Notes under the pieces: model-generated
Seen by the model: the letters and a program-made list of their open reading frames with translations, nothing else
Database searches by the model: none
Told to the model about the DNA's origin: nothing
Shown here: piece after piece, positions 34,811-42,746 of the stretch
Position numbering within the stretch: the first letter of the stretch is position 1
Layout: every line of letters begins with the position of its first letter
Translations under genes and position numbers: made by a program
DNA from: Candidatus Eisenbacteria bacterium
GTDB lineage: Bacteria > Orphanbacterota > Orphanbacteria > Orphanbacterales > Orphanbacteraceae
Assembly: GCA_016867715.1 (NCBI GenBank)
Contig: VGIW01000015.1
Coordinates: forward strand, 1 to 52,282
DNA length: 52,282 nucleotides
Reading direction: 5' to 3'

Positions 34811-35545
34811 CTAGTAGATCTGGTCGCAGTCCAACCCCATGCTCGTGTTCCGAGTCAGCGTGAAGCTGACACCCGCGCCGCCCGGGCAAACATCGCCCGC
34901 GTTCACGCGGGGCGCGTAGATGAACGTGTCCTGGAAGTTAACCGAGTTCGTTGCCCCGCAGGCCCGGAAGTCACCCGAGTAGCCGGCTCCGGCGTTCACG
35001 AAGGGCGCGAACTTGAACGTGTCCTGGAAGTTCACGTTCCCCGTGCCGTTGAAGTCCACCGACTTGACGCAGAGCGTGTCGAAGTTGTTGGAGAGCTCGA
35101 CGCTCGGGTCCCCGCAGAGGGCCGTGACCTTCCAGTTGAGGGCGAACTTCGCTCCGCCGCCGCCGTAGAGATCGAACGCCACCACGCCGTTCGCGTTGGT
35201 CGCGGCGGTCCGAGAGGCGGTCCCGCAGATCCGGCCGTTCACCGACGTCGGCGACCCGAGATCGTTGTTCGGGTCGAACTGGCCGGAGAGGTCGAGGCGC
35301 ACGTTGCAGGTCGGAACGGGCGCCGAGAGGCAGTCGCGCACGGTCACGCGGATCCAAACCTTCTCATAGGTGCCGGCCGGGCTCCACACTACGTTGCATG
35401 TGGCGCAGGGAAGCCCGGTCCCGGACACGCGCTGAAAGGCCATCACCGTGCTCGAGTACGCCGCGCAGGGAAGGCCCGCGAACGCCGTGGTCGCGAACCC
35501 GAACGCGAAGAGAGCGAGCAGTCCGAACATCAACCCTTTTCTCAT
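34811..35545 (-). CDS. Exported protein with duplicated dockerin-like motif
   Basis: 244 residues from ATG 35545 (CAGGAGGTAGCA upstream). Signal peptide MRKGLMFGLLALFAFGFATTAFA. Residues 25-155 look like a Cys-containing Ig-like domain (VWIRVTVRDCLSAPVPTCNVRLDLSG). Residues 165-220 contain two copies of a calcium-loop-like segment, VDFNGTGNVNFQDTFKFAPFVNAG and a version with NSVNFQDTFIYAPRVNAG, resembling the paired F-hand loops of type I dockerins (D-x-N-x-x-G-x-V-N-x-x-D). Dockerins bind cohesins to assemble extracellular complexes. No cohesin was recognised with confidence in this window. There are no other tails. It has two tandem promoters upstream. Confidence 0.8.
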   Translation of the reverse strand: MRKGLMFGLLALFAFGFATTAFAGLPCAAYSSTVMAFQRVSGTGLPCATCNVVWSPAGTYEKVWIRVTVRDCLSAPVPTCNVRLDLSGQFDPNNDLGSPTSVNGRICGTASRTAATNANGVVAFDLYGGGGAKFALNWKVTALCGDPSVELSNNFDTLCVKSVDFNGTGNVNFQDTFKFAPFVNAGAGYSGDFRACGATNSVNFQDTFIYAPRVNAGDVCPGGAGVSFTLTRNTSMGLDCDQIY

Positions 35546-35736
35546 TGCTACCTCCTGCAGGAAAGTTCCAGCGATCGTTCCTTCCCGGTTCTCCGGGCGC
35601 TCACACACATCTATCGTCTGGGCCTGTGGCGGAGCCACGAGGACCTATCCAGGATGAAAGCTTCCCCGCACCTCCTTTCGGCAGATTGATGGGTATAGGC
35701 AAGGGAGAACTCAATCGCGATTCTGGTAGCGCTGGT

Positions 35737-35766
35737 ACTATACCAAACTCCCTTTCCGCCTGTCAA
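35737..35766 (-). promoter_or_regulatory. Proximal strong promoter for the dockerin-like protein
   Basis: Minus strand TTGACA (35761-35766), 18-base spacer, TATAGT (35737-35742), the same boxes and spacing as at 31311-31340. Leader about 185 nt. Confidence 0.75.
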
Positions 35767-35828
35767 CCGTAAAACCTCAGCCCTCCGATAGGTTACGCGA
35801 CAGGCAATCGGCTCCACACCTGGAAGAA

Positions 35829-35857
35829 ACTCTACCAGAAGACGGCCGGGAAGTCAA
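35829..35857 (-). promoter_or_regulatory. Distal promoter, same direction
   Basis: Minus strand TTGACT (35852-35857), 17-base spacer, TAGAGT (35829-35834), about 90 bases upstream of the proximal promoter. Confidence 0.5.
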
Positions 35858-35960
35858 CGGGTTTGTCCGGTTAACTCCAATCTTCATCGGATCCTCGAAG
35901 GTTCCTGATGATCGTTCCGATCGTCCCGATCCGGGGAGCCCGGCCAGCCGGGTCTGCGCG

Positions 35961-36034
35961 TGGGCGAAGCAGGATTCGAACCTGCGGCCTCCTGCTTGTA
36001 AGGCAGGCGCTCTCACCATCTGAGCTATCCGCCC
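35961..36034 (-). tRNA. tRNA-Val (TAC)
   Basis: Minus strand cloverleaf from 36034 to 35961: acceptor GGGCGGA paired with TTCGCCC, D arm GCTC..GAGC, anticodon stem CCTGC/GCAGG with loop CTTACAA (anticodon TAC), T arm GCAGG-TTCGAAT-CCTGC, discriminator A. CCA is not encoded (CGC follows), unlike the tRNA-Asp gene in this window. It lies 33 bases after the gene ending at 36068 and may be co-transcribed. Confidence 0.95.
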
Positions 36035-36067
36035 GGACGTGATTCCGGCCTAACATACTATCGGACA

Positions 36068-36289
36068 CTATTTTACCGCGATCGCAAGGGGAAGGATCAC
36101 GCAGTACCCGGCGACGAGGAGGATCGGCGCCAGCGTGATCGAGTTCTTGCTGAGGAGGAGGTAGCCGAGGAGGATGAAGAAGATCCCGACCCCAAAGAGG
36201 ATGTAGTTCCGCTGCCCGAACGCGAGCCCGTCCTCGGTCCTTGCCGCGGGGCGGGCCGGCTTGACCGCTTTCTTCTTCACCTTCGCCAC
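36068..36289 (-). CDS. Small two-helix membrane protein (DUF3098-like)
   Basis: 73 residues from the GTG at 36289, preceded by GGGAGGCACGAATC; an upstream ATG at 36376 would overlap mltG and lacks a ribosome site. A Lys-rich cytoplasmic start (VKKKAVKPARPAARTE) is followed by FGQRNYILFGVGIFFILLGYLLLS and TLAPILLVAGYCVILPLAIAVK, two transmembrane helices. The pattern matches small DUF3098-type proteins of FCB-group bacteria. Function unknown. It follows mltG, so a role in the envelope is possible but unproven. Confidence 0.72.
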   Translation of the reverse strand: MAKVKKKAVKPARPAARTEDGLAFGQRNYILFGVGIFFILLGYLLLSKNSITLAPILLVAGYCVILPLAIAVK

Positions 36290-36347
36290 GATTCGTGCCT
36301 CCCGGGGATCCTGTTCGTTTCGATTACAGCGGCCTTCGCCCCTCCCG

Positions 36348-37355
36348 TCAAGGAGAATCACGGAGCGCCTTCGCACTCCTCTTCGCGCGGCCGTGCTCTT
36401 CCGCAGTCGCGGTGAAGACGTGCCGCCCCCCCTCTCCCGACGCCACGAAGAAGAGAGCGTCCGAATCCTCGGCCGGATGGAGAGCCGCGCGGATCGACGC
36501 CTCCCCGGGGGAGCAGATCGGCCCCGGCGGGAGGCCCGGGTTCTTGTACGTGTTGTACGGAGAGTCGATCGCGAGATCCGCGAGGAGGGGCGCCTCCCGC
36601 GTTCCGAGCGCGTACTGCACCGTCGGGTCCGCCTGGAGCTTCCAACCGAGGCGAAGCCGGTTGTGGTAGACCGCCGCGATCAAGGGCCTTTCCTCAGGGA
36701 GGACCGCCTCCGACTCGACGATCGAGGCGAGCGTCACCGCCTCGCGCGCCGAGAGACCCATCTCCGCCGCCCGCGCCTCCTCCTCCGCGGAGAACCGTTT
36801 TCGAAAGGCCTCAACCATTCGACCCAAAACCAGTTGGAGCGGGTCGGTCGGAAAGAAGAAGTACGTGTCCGGGAAGAGATAGCCCTCGAGCGTCGGCCCG
36901 GGCGCGCCGAGGCTCCCCGCCAAGGCCGGCTCGGACGCAACCCGGAGGATCTCCTCTTCCGGGATGGAGAGCGCCGAGGAGAGGATCCGGGCGACCTCCG
37001 GGAGGCGGAGCCCCTCGGGGATGGTGACACGGACCGCCTCGTTCGCCCCCCTCTGAAGCAGACGGAGGATCCGCCCGCCCGGCGTCCCCGGGACGATCCG
37101 GTAGACCCCCGCACGCACCTTCCGATCGGTCCCCCCGATCCGGCCGACGAGGGTGAACCATCGGGCGTCGTCGAGGATCCCGTGGCTTTTCAGGACCGCG
37201 CCGATCGATCCGAGGCCCGCCCCCTCCGGGATCACCACGCGCTCTGCCTCGAGACCCTCGGGAGGCTCGCCTTGATAAAAGCGGTGCACGGCCGCGCCGA
37301 AGAGGACGAGGACCGTCGAGAGAGCGAGAGCCGCGGCGAGAGATCGCCCGCTCAT
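36348..37355 (-). CDS. mltG: Endolytic transglycosylase MltG (YceG-like)
   Basis: 335 residues. A single N-terminal membrane helix (LAAALALSTVLVLFGAAVH) is followed by a LysM-like region (VVIPEGAGLGSIGAVLKSHGIL) and the YceG catalytic domain, with EGYLFPDTYFF, the catalytic Glu in LASIVESEA, VYHNRLRLGWKLQADPTVQYA and DSPYNTYKNPGLPPGPICSPG. MltG cuts nascent peptidoglycan strands at the outer face of the inner membrane and sets glycan length. Pairing with ruvX (four-base gap upstream) is common in many phyla. Length fits the family. Confidence 0.95.
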   Translation of the reverse strand: MSGRSLAAALALSTVLVLFGAAVHRFYQGEPPEGLEAERVVIPEGAGLGSIGAVLKSHGILDDARWFTLVGRIGGTDRKVRAGVYRIVPGTPGGRILRLLQRGANEAVRVTIPEGLRLPEVARILSSALSIPEEEILRVASEPALAGSLGAPGPTLEGYLFPDTYFFFPTDPLQLVLGRMVEAFRKRFSAEEEARAAEMGLSAREAVTLASIVESEAVLPEERPLIAAVYHNRLRLGWKLQADPTVQYALGTREAPLLADLAIDSPYNTYKNPGLPPGPICSPGEASIRAALHPAEDSDALFFVASGEGGRHVFTATAEEHGRAKRSAKALRDSP

Positions 37356-37359
37356 CGGT

Positions 37360-37851
37360 CTAATCCTCCGCCGGCCGCGCGCCGCGCCGGCGATCCAGAT
37401 ACGACTGCAGGATCAGGACGGCGGCGATTCGATCGATCCTCGCCGAGGCCGCCTTCGTCTCTTTCGGGCGCCTTCGCCTCGCGCGCCGTCTCGGCGTCTC
37501 CCCCTTCTCCCCTTCGCGGCCGTCGGCGAGGCGAAGCACGCGCTCCGCCTGCGCGGATGTCAGGCGCTCATCCCACGTCTCGACCGGAACCGCGAGGAGC
37601 CCCTCGAGGAGCTTCGCGAAGCGGGCCGCGTCCTTCGCCATCTCGCCGACCGTTCCGTCCAGGTTCCGCGGGAGCCCGACGACAACCCGATCCACCCCCC
37701 TCTCGACCGCGAGGATCCGAATCGCTTCGAGAAGCGCCTTCTCATCGATCCCGTCGAGAACGGGGAGCGGGAGGGCGAGGATCCCCTCCGGATCGCTCAC
37801 CGCAACCCCGACCCGCTTCTTTCCGAAATCGATCCCGAGCACGGCTCCCAT
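37360..37851 (-). CDS. ruvX: RuvX/YqgF family Holliday-junction resolvase or rRNA-processing nuclease
   Basis: 163 residues. RNase-H-fold motifs in order: VLGIDFGKKRVGVAVSD, VVVGLPRNLDGTVG, ETWDERLTSAQAE and a C-terminal DRIAAVLILQSYLD. The expected acidic active-site residues (Asp in GIDFG, Glu/Asp in WDE, Asp in DRIAA) are present. An Arg/Lys-rich insert of about 25 residues (RRRARRRRPKETK) precedes the last motif and is unusual. YqgF-type enzymes act in 16S rRNA end maturation and possibly DNA repair. Located 3 bases after the permease gene and upstream of mltG. Confidence 0.92.
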   Translation of the reverse strand: MGAVLGIDFGKKRVGVAVSDPEGILALPLPVLDGIDEKALLEAIRILAVERGVDRVVVGLPRNLDGTVGEMAKDAARFAKLLEGLLAVPVETWDERLTSAQAERVLRLADGREGEKGETPRRRARRRRPKETKAASARIDRIAAVLILQSYLDRRRGARPAED

Positions 37852-37854
37852 TCT

Positions 37855-38721
37855 CTACCAATCCCTTCTACGGAACAGCCGAATCGACCCCCACCAGACG
37901 AGCCCGCCCCAGACGGCGGCTCCCGGCAACGACCACCAATCGAAAGAGGGGAAGACCGGGCGTCCGAGCGCGAGGTCGATCCCGACGCTCGTCGCGTTTC
38001 CGATCGGCGGGAAGAGGCGGACGAACGCGCGCACGAGGTCCGCCTTCCATCCGATCGGCTCCCCGCCGAGAAACGGCTGAAGGATCGGAAGCCACCAGGG
38101 GGCGACGTTCTCCGGAACGTCGACCGCGAAGAGCGAGGACTCGAGAAGATCGAGCGAGAGGACCGCGCTCGCGATCCACACGAGGAGCGCGCCCATCGCC
38201 CCCCAACCGCCGCCGAGAAAAAGCCGGAAGAGGACGAGAACGCCGAGGAGGAGTGCCTGGGCGAGGACGATCACCGCCGCCCCCGCCGCGATCTCGGCGC
38301 GAAGGCTTCCGGTCCTTGAGAAGAGAAGTATCTCGAAGAGGACGAGAGCCGCCGCCCAGAAGAGAAGAACGACGAGAAGAACCCCCGCCGAGCGGCCGGC
38401 CAGGTAGCGCGCGCGGCTGATCGGCGCGGAGAGGGAGAAGGCCGCGCGTCCCGTCTCGGCGTCGCCGAGAACGAGCCCGGCCCCGTGGAAGAGCAGAAAG
38501 AGCAGGATCAGAAACGAGACCGCGCGCACCCCGAGACCTATGGCGAGGGCGACCCGCGCGCTCTCGTCGAGATCGACCGGCTCGCCGTTCACGGTGAAGG
38601 TCCCCGTCGCCTGGAGCGCGATCCAGAAGAGAGCCGCCGCCCCGGCGAGGAGAAGAAGCGAGAGGGGGAAACCCCTCCCGCGCCGGAAGACGAGGAACAC
38701 CTCGCGCGCGAGCTCCCTCAT
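37855..38721 (-). CDS. ABC-2-type transporter permease
   Basis: 288 residues from ATG 38721, which overlaps the ATPase stop (ATGA). Six to seven hydrophobic segments, including LSLLLLAGAAALFWIAL, ALAIGLGVRAVSFLILLFLLFHG and LVVLLFWAAALVLFEILLF, with a short loop resembling the ABC-2 family's GETEKG region (LGDAETGRAAFSLSAPISRARYLAGR). It pairs with the ATPase encoded directly upstream. Families of this kind export antibiotics, lipids or polysaccharides, or act in cell-surface maintenance; substrate unknown. Confidence 0.85.
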   Translation of the reverse strand: MRELAREVFLVFRRGRGFPLSLLLLAGAAALFWIALQATGTFTVNGEPVDLDESARVALAIGLGVRAVSFLILLFLLFHGAGLVLGDAETGRAAFSLSAPISRARYLAGRSAGVLLVVLLFWAAALVLFEILLFSRTGSLRAEIAAGAAVIVLAQALLLGVLVLFRLFLGGGWGAMGALLVWIASAVLSLDLLESSLFAVDVPENVAPWWLPILQPFLGGEPIGWKADLVRAFVRLFPPIGNATSVGIDLALGRPVFPSFDWWSLPGAAVWGGLVWWGSIRLFRRRDW

Positions 38722-39608
38722 CTCGACACCTCCCCGAGCGCGTCCCGAAGGGAAGCGGGGCGGAAGACCGTCTCGCGCGGCGGAAAGCCGCCCTCCTCGA
38801 GCGCGCGGACCACCTCGTTCCCCTCGCCGCGATCGGACACGAACACCCGGAGCCTCCGCGCCTCTCGGTTCGCGACGTGCGGCCGCCCGCCGAGGAGCGC
38901 GGCCGGTTGTTCGGGAAGCGCCGGGAGAACCAGATCAACGAGAAATGGGGCGGGAAGGAGATCGGCCGGAGGGGCCGCGCGCGTGAGCCGGCCCTTCTCG
39001 ATCACGCCGACCCGATCGCAGACCCGCTCCACCTCGGAGAGGATGTGCGAGGAGAGGAAGACCGTCGCCCCTTTGCCTTTCGCTTCAATAATCGCATTCT
39101 CAATCATCTCGCGCCCGGCGATATCGAGGTCGGCGGTCGGCTCGTCGAGAAGCCAGATCGCCGGCTCGAGCGCGAGAAGGAGAAGGAGCCCGGCGCGCCG
39201 CCGCATCCCCTTCGAGAAGGCGGCAAGCTCGCCGTCCATCCGGTTCGAGAGACCGGCCCGCTCGGCCGCGTGCGGAAGGCGCGAGAGGTCGCGGCCGCGG
39301 AGACGGATCTGGACGCGCGCCCACTCGCCGAGCCGGAGCCCGCTCGGGAAGAGGAGATCCTCGGGGAGGTAACCGACCGCGCGGCGGCTCTCGGCGCGAG
39401 AGGCGGGGACTCCCGCGAGAAGGACCTCCCCCCGGTCCGGGCGCGCGAGGGAGGCCGCGATCCGGATCGCGGTCGTTTTTCCCGCCCCGTTCGGACCGAG
39501 AAATCCGAACACCTCTCCCCTCTCGACGGAGAGATCGAGATCGACGAGCGCGGGGAGCGCACCGAAGCTTTTCGAGACGCTGCGCCAGACGATCCCGCCT
39601 CCGCTCAT
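38718..39608 (-). CDS. ABC transporter ATP-binding protein
   Basis: 296 residues. Walker A FLGPNGAGKTT, Q-loop region VGYLPEDLLFPSGL, a divergent signature FSKGMRRRAGL (consensus LSGGQ), Walker B AIWLLDEPTADLD and switch His in LSSHILSEV. About 75 C-terminal residues form a small accessory domain, as in CcmA/NatA-type subunits. Start (ATG 39608) overlaps the stop of the SpoIIE-type phosphatase gene and stop overlaps the permease start, so the three should be translated together. Works with the adjacent permease at the inner membrane. Confidence 0.92.
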   Translation of the reverse strand: MSGGGIVWRSVSKSFGALPALVDLDLSVERGEVFGFLGPNGAGKTTAIRIAASLARPDRGEVLLAGVPASRAESRRAVGYLPEDLLFPSGLRLGEWARVQIRLRGRDLSRLPHAAERAGLSNRMDGELAAFSKGMRRRAGLLLLLALEPAIWLLDEPTADLDIAGREMIENAIIEAKGKGATVFLSSHILSEVERVCDRVGVIEKGRLTRAAPPADLLPAPFLVDLVLPALPEQPAALLGGRPHVANREARRLRVFVSDRGEGNEVVRALEEGGFPPRETVFRPASLRDALGEVSR

Positions 39609-41866
39609 GCGCCCCCTCCGCTCGCGCCCCCGCGAAGAACGATCAGCGTGAAGTCGTCCGCGTGCCGGTCGCTTCCGGCGAAGCGCGCGACCTCCCCCCG
39701 CACCGCCTCGACGATCTCGGCAGCGCTCCGCGCGCAGTGCCTCCGGACCGTTTCGACGAGACGCGTCTCGCCGAACTCCTCCTCGCCGCGCGCCTCCTCG
39801 GTGACCCCGTCGGTGTAGAAGATCGCGAGATCCCCCTTGGCCACGCGGACCGTCCCCTCGCCGTAGGAGGCATCCTCGGCGAAGCCGAGCACGAGCCCCC
39901 CCTCCGCGAGCGTCTCGATCCGTCCGTCCGCGCGAAGGACGAAGGGGCTGTTGTGCCCTCCATTGCAGAAGCGGATGACGCCCTCCTCCCTCCGATAGAC
40001 GCCGAAGAAGAAGGTCGCGAACTGCTCGACGGAAGTCGAGCGGCAGAGGACCCGGTTCAGCCTCCCCACGAGCTCCGCCGCGCGCGCCGCCCGGCTCATT
40101 TGCACGTGAAGGGCCGCGTGAAGCATCGACATGAGAAGCGCGGCGGGGATCCCCTTCCCCGACACGTCCCCGACCGCGATGCCGAGATCCCCGCTCTCCA
40201 TCGGGATGAGATCGTAGTAGTCCCCGCCGACCTGACGGCTCGGGACGTTGATCGCGGCGACGTCGATCCCGTCGACGCGCGGGCTCCGCCTGGGGACGAT
40301 CGACTCTTGCACCGAGCGCGCAAGGGCGATCTCCTCGTCCACGAGGCGGCGCTCGACCGCCTCTTCGTGGAGGCGCGCGTTTCGCGCCGTGAAGCCGATC
40401 TGCGTTCCGAGCATCGAGAGGAGCCCGATCTCCTCTCCCGTGTAACGACTCCCGGTGATCTTCGGCCCGAGCGCGAGAAAGCCGAGACCATCCCCCCCGC
40501 CGGGGAGATGGACGGGGACGACGACCTCCGCGCGAAGACGGAGAAGCGCCTCGCGAACCTCCTCTCGCTCCTCCGCGGCGACCGGCTCCTCCGCGAGATC
40601 GCGCGCGGGGGCAGGCTCGCGCAGGCCGTCGGCGGCGCGGACGATCGGATGGCTCGCCTCGAACGCGGCGGGAGTCTTCTCGCTCGACCCATGCTCCAGA
40701 TAGCGCTCTCCGCTCCGGTCCCGCAGGAAGAGACGGACATCGTCCACGGCAAGCGCGTCCCGGAGCGACCGGACGATCCGGTTCGAAACGAGCGCGAGGT
40801 CGAACGCCGTCGTCATCTCGCGGCTGAGATCGCGGAGGATCCCCAGATGCGCGGCGCGCTCCCCCGCGAGCACACGGTCGACCGCCCGTTCGACGCGGCC
40901 GAGGATCGGGTGGAAGAAGACGATCGCGAGAAGAACAAAGAGGCCTTGGAAGAAGGGGATCGCGGTTCCCGCCTGGACGTGAAGAACCCGGTCCATCTGC
41001 CGGGCGAGAAGAAGGAAGCCGGCGACGAGCGCGCCGAACGTGAGCGAGAAGAGGAACGCCCGGCGGAAGACCGTTCCCACCTCAAGGAAGCTCGCGCGGA
41101 CGATCGCGAAGCCGATCGCTCCGGTGCCGACGAGAAGGGCCGCCGTGACGAGAACCGTGCGCGTCCCCTCCGGGAGCGTCGCCGCGAAGAGGTTCGGGAG
41201 CGGTACGGCGATCGCGTAGAGACCGACGCAGCTTCCGAGACCGAAGAGAACCGCGCGGAGCTGCCGCCGGATCTTGGGGACGCGGGTTTCCCGAAAAGAG
41301 CGCGCGAGGAGGTAGATCGCGAGCGTCACGAGGAGAACGTCGAGAAAGGAGAAGAACCGGATGTGGAAGCGGGCGAGAAGCCGGAGCGCAAGCGCCCCGA
41401 GGCCGATCCCGAGGCGGAAAAACTCCCCGAACGCCCCGCCGATCCCGAAGGGGGCGGACGGCTCGAAGCGCGCGAGGGCCGGCCCCATCCTCCCGAGAAA
41501 GAGGAGAAGCGCGAGATGGAACACGTACGGAAGATAGAGGAGCCAAGGGAGCGAGGGGCGGCGCGCGAGAAGGGGATGCTCGCGCGGAAAGACGAGAGCG
41601 AAGAGAAGGAGCGACGGGAAGAAGAGCTCCCACACGTAGGCGAAGGTCGTCGCGAGATCGGTCCCGAGGAACGGCGTTCCGCCCTTCGTCCCGAGGAGCA
41701 TGCCGAGCCCGCCGATGAGCGGCCCGAACCCGCCGAAGAACATCATCGCGGCGGCGACCCGACGGAGGCGTTCGCCCGGGGCCTCGCGGAGGATGACGAT
41801 GCCGAAGAGGAAGACGGCGCTTCCGCAGACGAGATAAAGGGAGGCGCCGACCAAGGTCCAGTTCAT
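39605..41866 (-). CDS. Membrane-anchored GAF and PP2C (SpoIIE/RsbU-type) serine phosphatase
   Basis: About 753 residues from ATG 41866 (AGGGTG nine bases upstream); a GTG at 41878 is an alternative. Residues 1-310 hold about nine membrane helices; a GAF-like domain follows (about 345-510; LSREMTTAFDLALVSNRIVRSLRDAL...). Residues 520-745 are a SpoIIE-type PP2C phosphatase: ARSVQESIVPRRSP linker, VGGDYYDLI, GIAVGDVSGKGIPAALLMS, FCNGGHNSPFV, LAIFYTDGVTEE and ADDFTLIVL with the metal-binding Asp residues. These enzymes dephosphorylate an RsbV/SpoIIAA-type anti-anti-sigma factor in response to a signal. RsbV- and RsbW-like genes lie just upstream, so a full partner switch is present. Signal and output are unknown. 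Confidence 0.9.
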   Translation of the reverse strand: MNWTLVGASLYLVCGSAVFLFGIVILREAPGERLRRVAAAMMFFGGFGPLIGGLGMLLGTKGGTPFLGTDLATTFAYVWELFFPSLLLFALVFPREHPLLARRPSLPWLLYLPYVFHLALLLFLGRMGPALARFEPSAPFGIGGAFGEFFRLGIGLGALALRLLARFHIRFFSFLDVLLVTLAIYLLARSFRETRVPKIRRQLRAVLFGLGSCVGLYAIAVPLPNLFAATLPEGTRTVLVTAALLVGTGAIGFAIVRASFLEVGTVFRRAFLFSLTFGALVAGFLLLARQMDRVLHVQAGTAIPFFQGLFVLLAIVFFHPILGRVERAVDRVLAGERAAHLGILRDLSREMTTAFDLALVSNRIVRSLRDALAVDDVRLFLRDRSGERYLEHGSSEKTPAAFEASHPIVRAADGLREPAPARDLAEEPVAAEEREEVREALLRLRAEVVVPVHLPGGGDGLGFLALGPKITGSRYTGEEIGLLSMLGTQIGFTARNARLHEEAVERRLVDEEIALARSVQESIVPRRSPRVDGIDVAAINVPSRQVGGDYYDLIPMESGDLGIAVGDVSGKGIPAALLMSMLHAALHVQMSRAARAAELVGRLNRVLCRSTSVEQFATFFFGVYRREEGVIRFCNGGHNSPFVLRADGRIETLAEGGLVLGFAEDASYGEGTVRVAKGDLAIFYTDGVTEEARGEEEFGETRLVETVRRHCARSAAEIVEAVRGEVARFAGSDRHADDFTLIVLRGGASGGGA

Positions 41867-41931
41867 CGCAAGCCGCACCCTGAAGGGGGTGTGCGAGGGA
41901 CGGCGCGGGATCGGCGGACCTTCGGGTCCGG

Positions 41932-42381
41932 TCAGCCTTCCTTCCGGTGCGCGGGCCCCAGCATCTTGCTCATCGTAACGGTCGTCCCGCGGGAAGGTTC
42001 GATCGCGAACCGCACTTCATCCATGAACGTCCGAAGAATGAAGATCCCACGCCCTCTCTCGCGCATGAGGTTCTCGGGGTCCCGCGGGTCGGCGACGGAA
42101 TCCGGATCGAAGCCCGTTCCCTGGTCCGAGACCTCGATCTCGAGCCGCTCCGGTTTCGACCGGAACCGGATGCGGACCTTCTTCCTCCGGTCGTTCTTGT
42201 TGCCGTGCTCGATCGCGTTCGTGCACGCCTCGATCACGGAGCTGCCGATCGCGTCCCGGACCTCGCGCGCGACCCCGAGACGTTCGGAGATCTCTTCCGC
42301 CACGGCGTTCACGAGAGAGAGATACTCGAGCGAGCTCGGAACGACGAGCTCGACGTTCTCCCAGCCGCCGGAAGGGTTCAT
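41932..42381 (-). CDS. RsbW/SpoIIAB-type anti-sigma factor kinase
   Basis: 149 residues. A GHKL ATPase fold: the N box EVRDAIGSSVIEACTNAIEHGNK (catalytic Glu and Mg-binding Asn), the G1 box VSDQGTGFDP and the G2 segment RGRGIFILRTFMDEV. Such proteins phosphorylate an RsbV-type partner on a serine and hold a sigma factor or other output. It follows rsbV by 5 bases and precedes the phosphatase. No sigma factor lies next to it, so the output target is elsewhere or non-transcriptional. Confidence 0.9.
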   Translation of the reverse strand: MNPSGGWENVELVVPSSLEYLSLVNAVAEEISERLGVAREVRDAIGSSVIEACTNAIEHGNKNDRRKKVRIRFRSKPERLEIEVSDQGTGFDPDSVADPRDPENLMRERGRGIFILRTFMDEVRFAIEPSRGTTVTMSKMLGPAHRKEG

Positions 42382-42386
42382 CGGAC

Positions 42387-42731
42387 CTACTCGCTCCCGA
42401 ACGTGACGAGCGCTTCATCCTCGGTGGGGTACGTTTCGAACACGGTCGAGAGTTTCGTGATCATGAGGACGGATTCGATCCTCTCCGCGACGCTCGCGAG
42501 CTTGAGAACGCCGCCGCCGTTCTTCACCGACGTGTACCCCGAGATGAGGATCCCGAGCCCCGTCGAGTTGATCCACGAGAGGTTCCCGAGGTTAAGGAGG
42601 ATCTTCTTCCTTCCGTCGGCGAGGAGCTGCTTGACCAGGTTCTGGAAGGTCGCCGCGTCCTCTCCCCCCATCAGCTTGCCGGAAAGCTCCAGAACGGTGA
42701 CATCTCGAATGTCTCGACGTTTAATGTTCAC
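42387..42731 (-). CDS. STAS-domain anti-anti-sigma factor (RsbV/SpoIIAA-type)
   Basis: 114 residues from the GTG at 42731 with AGAAGGGGGCGAGAA upstream. A STAS domain: VTVLELSGKLMGGEDAATFQNLVKQLL, KKILLNLGNLSWINSTGLGILI (phosphorylatable Ser in WINSTGLG) and VKNGGGVLKLASVAERI. In the partner switch, unphosphorylated RsbV binds RsbW and frees the output protein. It is the first gene of this run; a repeat element of 261 bp sits 15 bases upstream, so the promoter must lie in or beyond that element. Confidence 0.92.
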   Translation of the reverse strand: MNIKRRDIRDVTVLELSGKLMGGEDAATFQNLVKQLLADGRKKILLNLGNLSWINSTGLGILISGYTSVKNGGGVLKLASVAERIESVLMITKLSTVFETYPTEDEALVTFGSE

Positions 42732-42746
42732 TTCTCGCCCCCTTCT

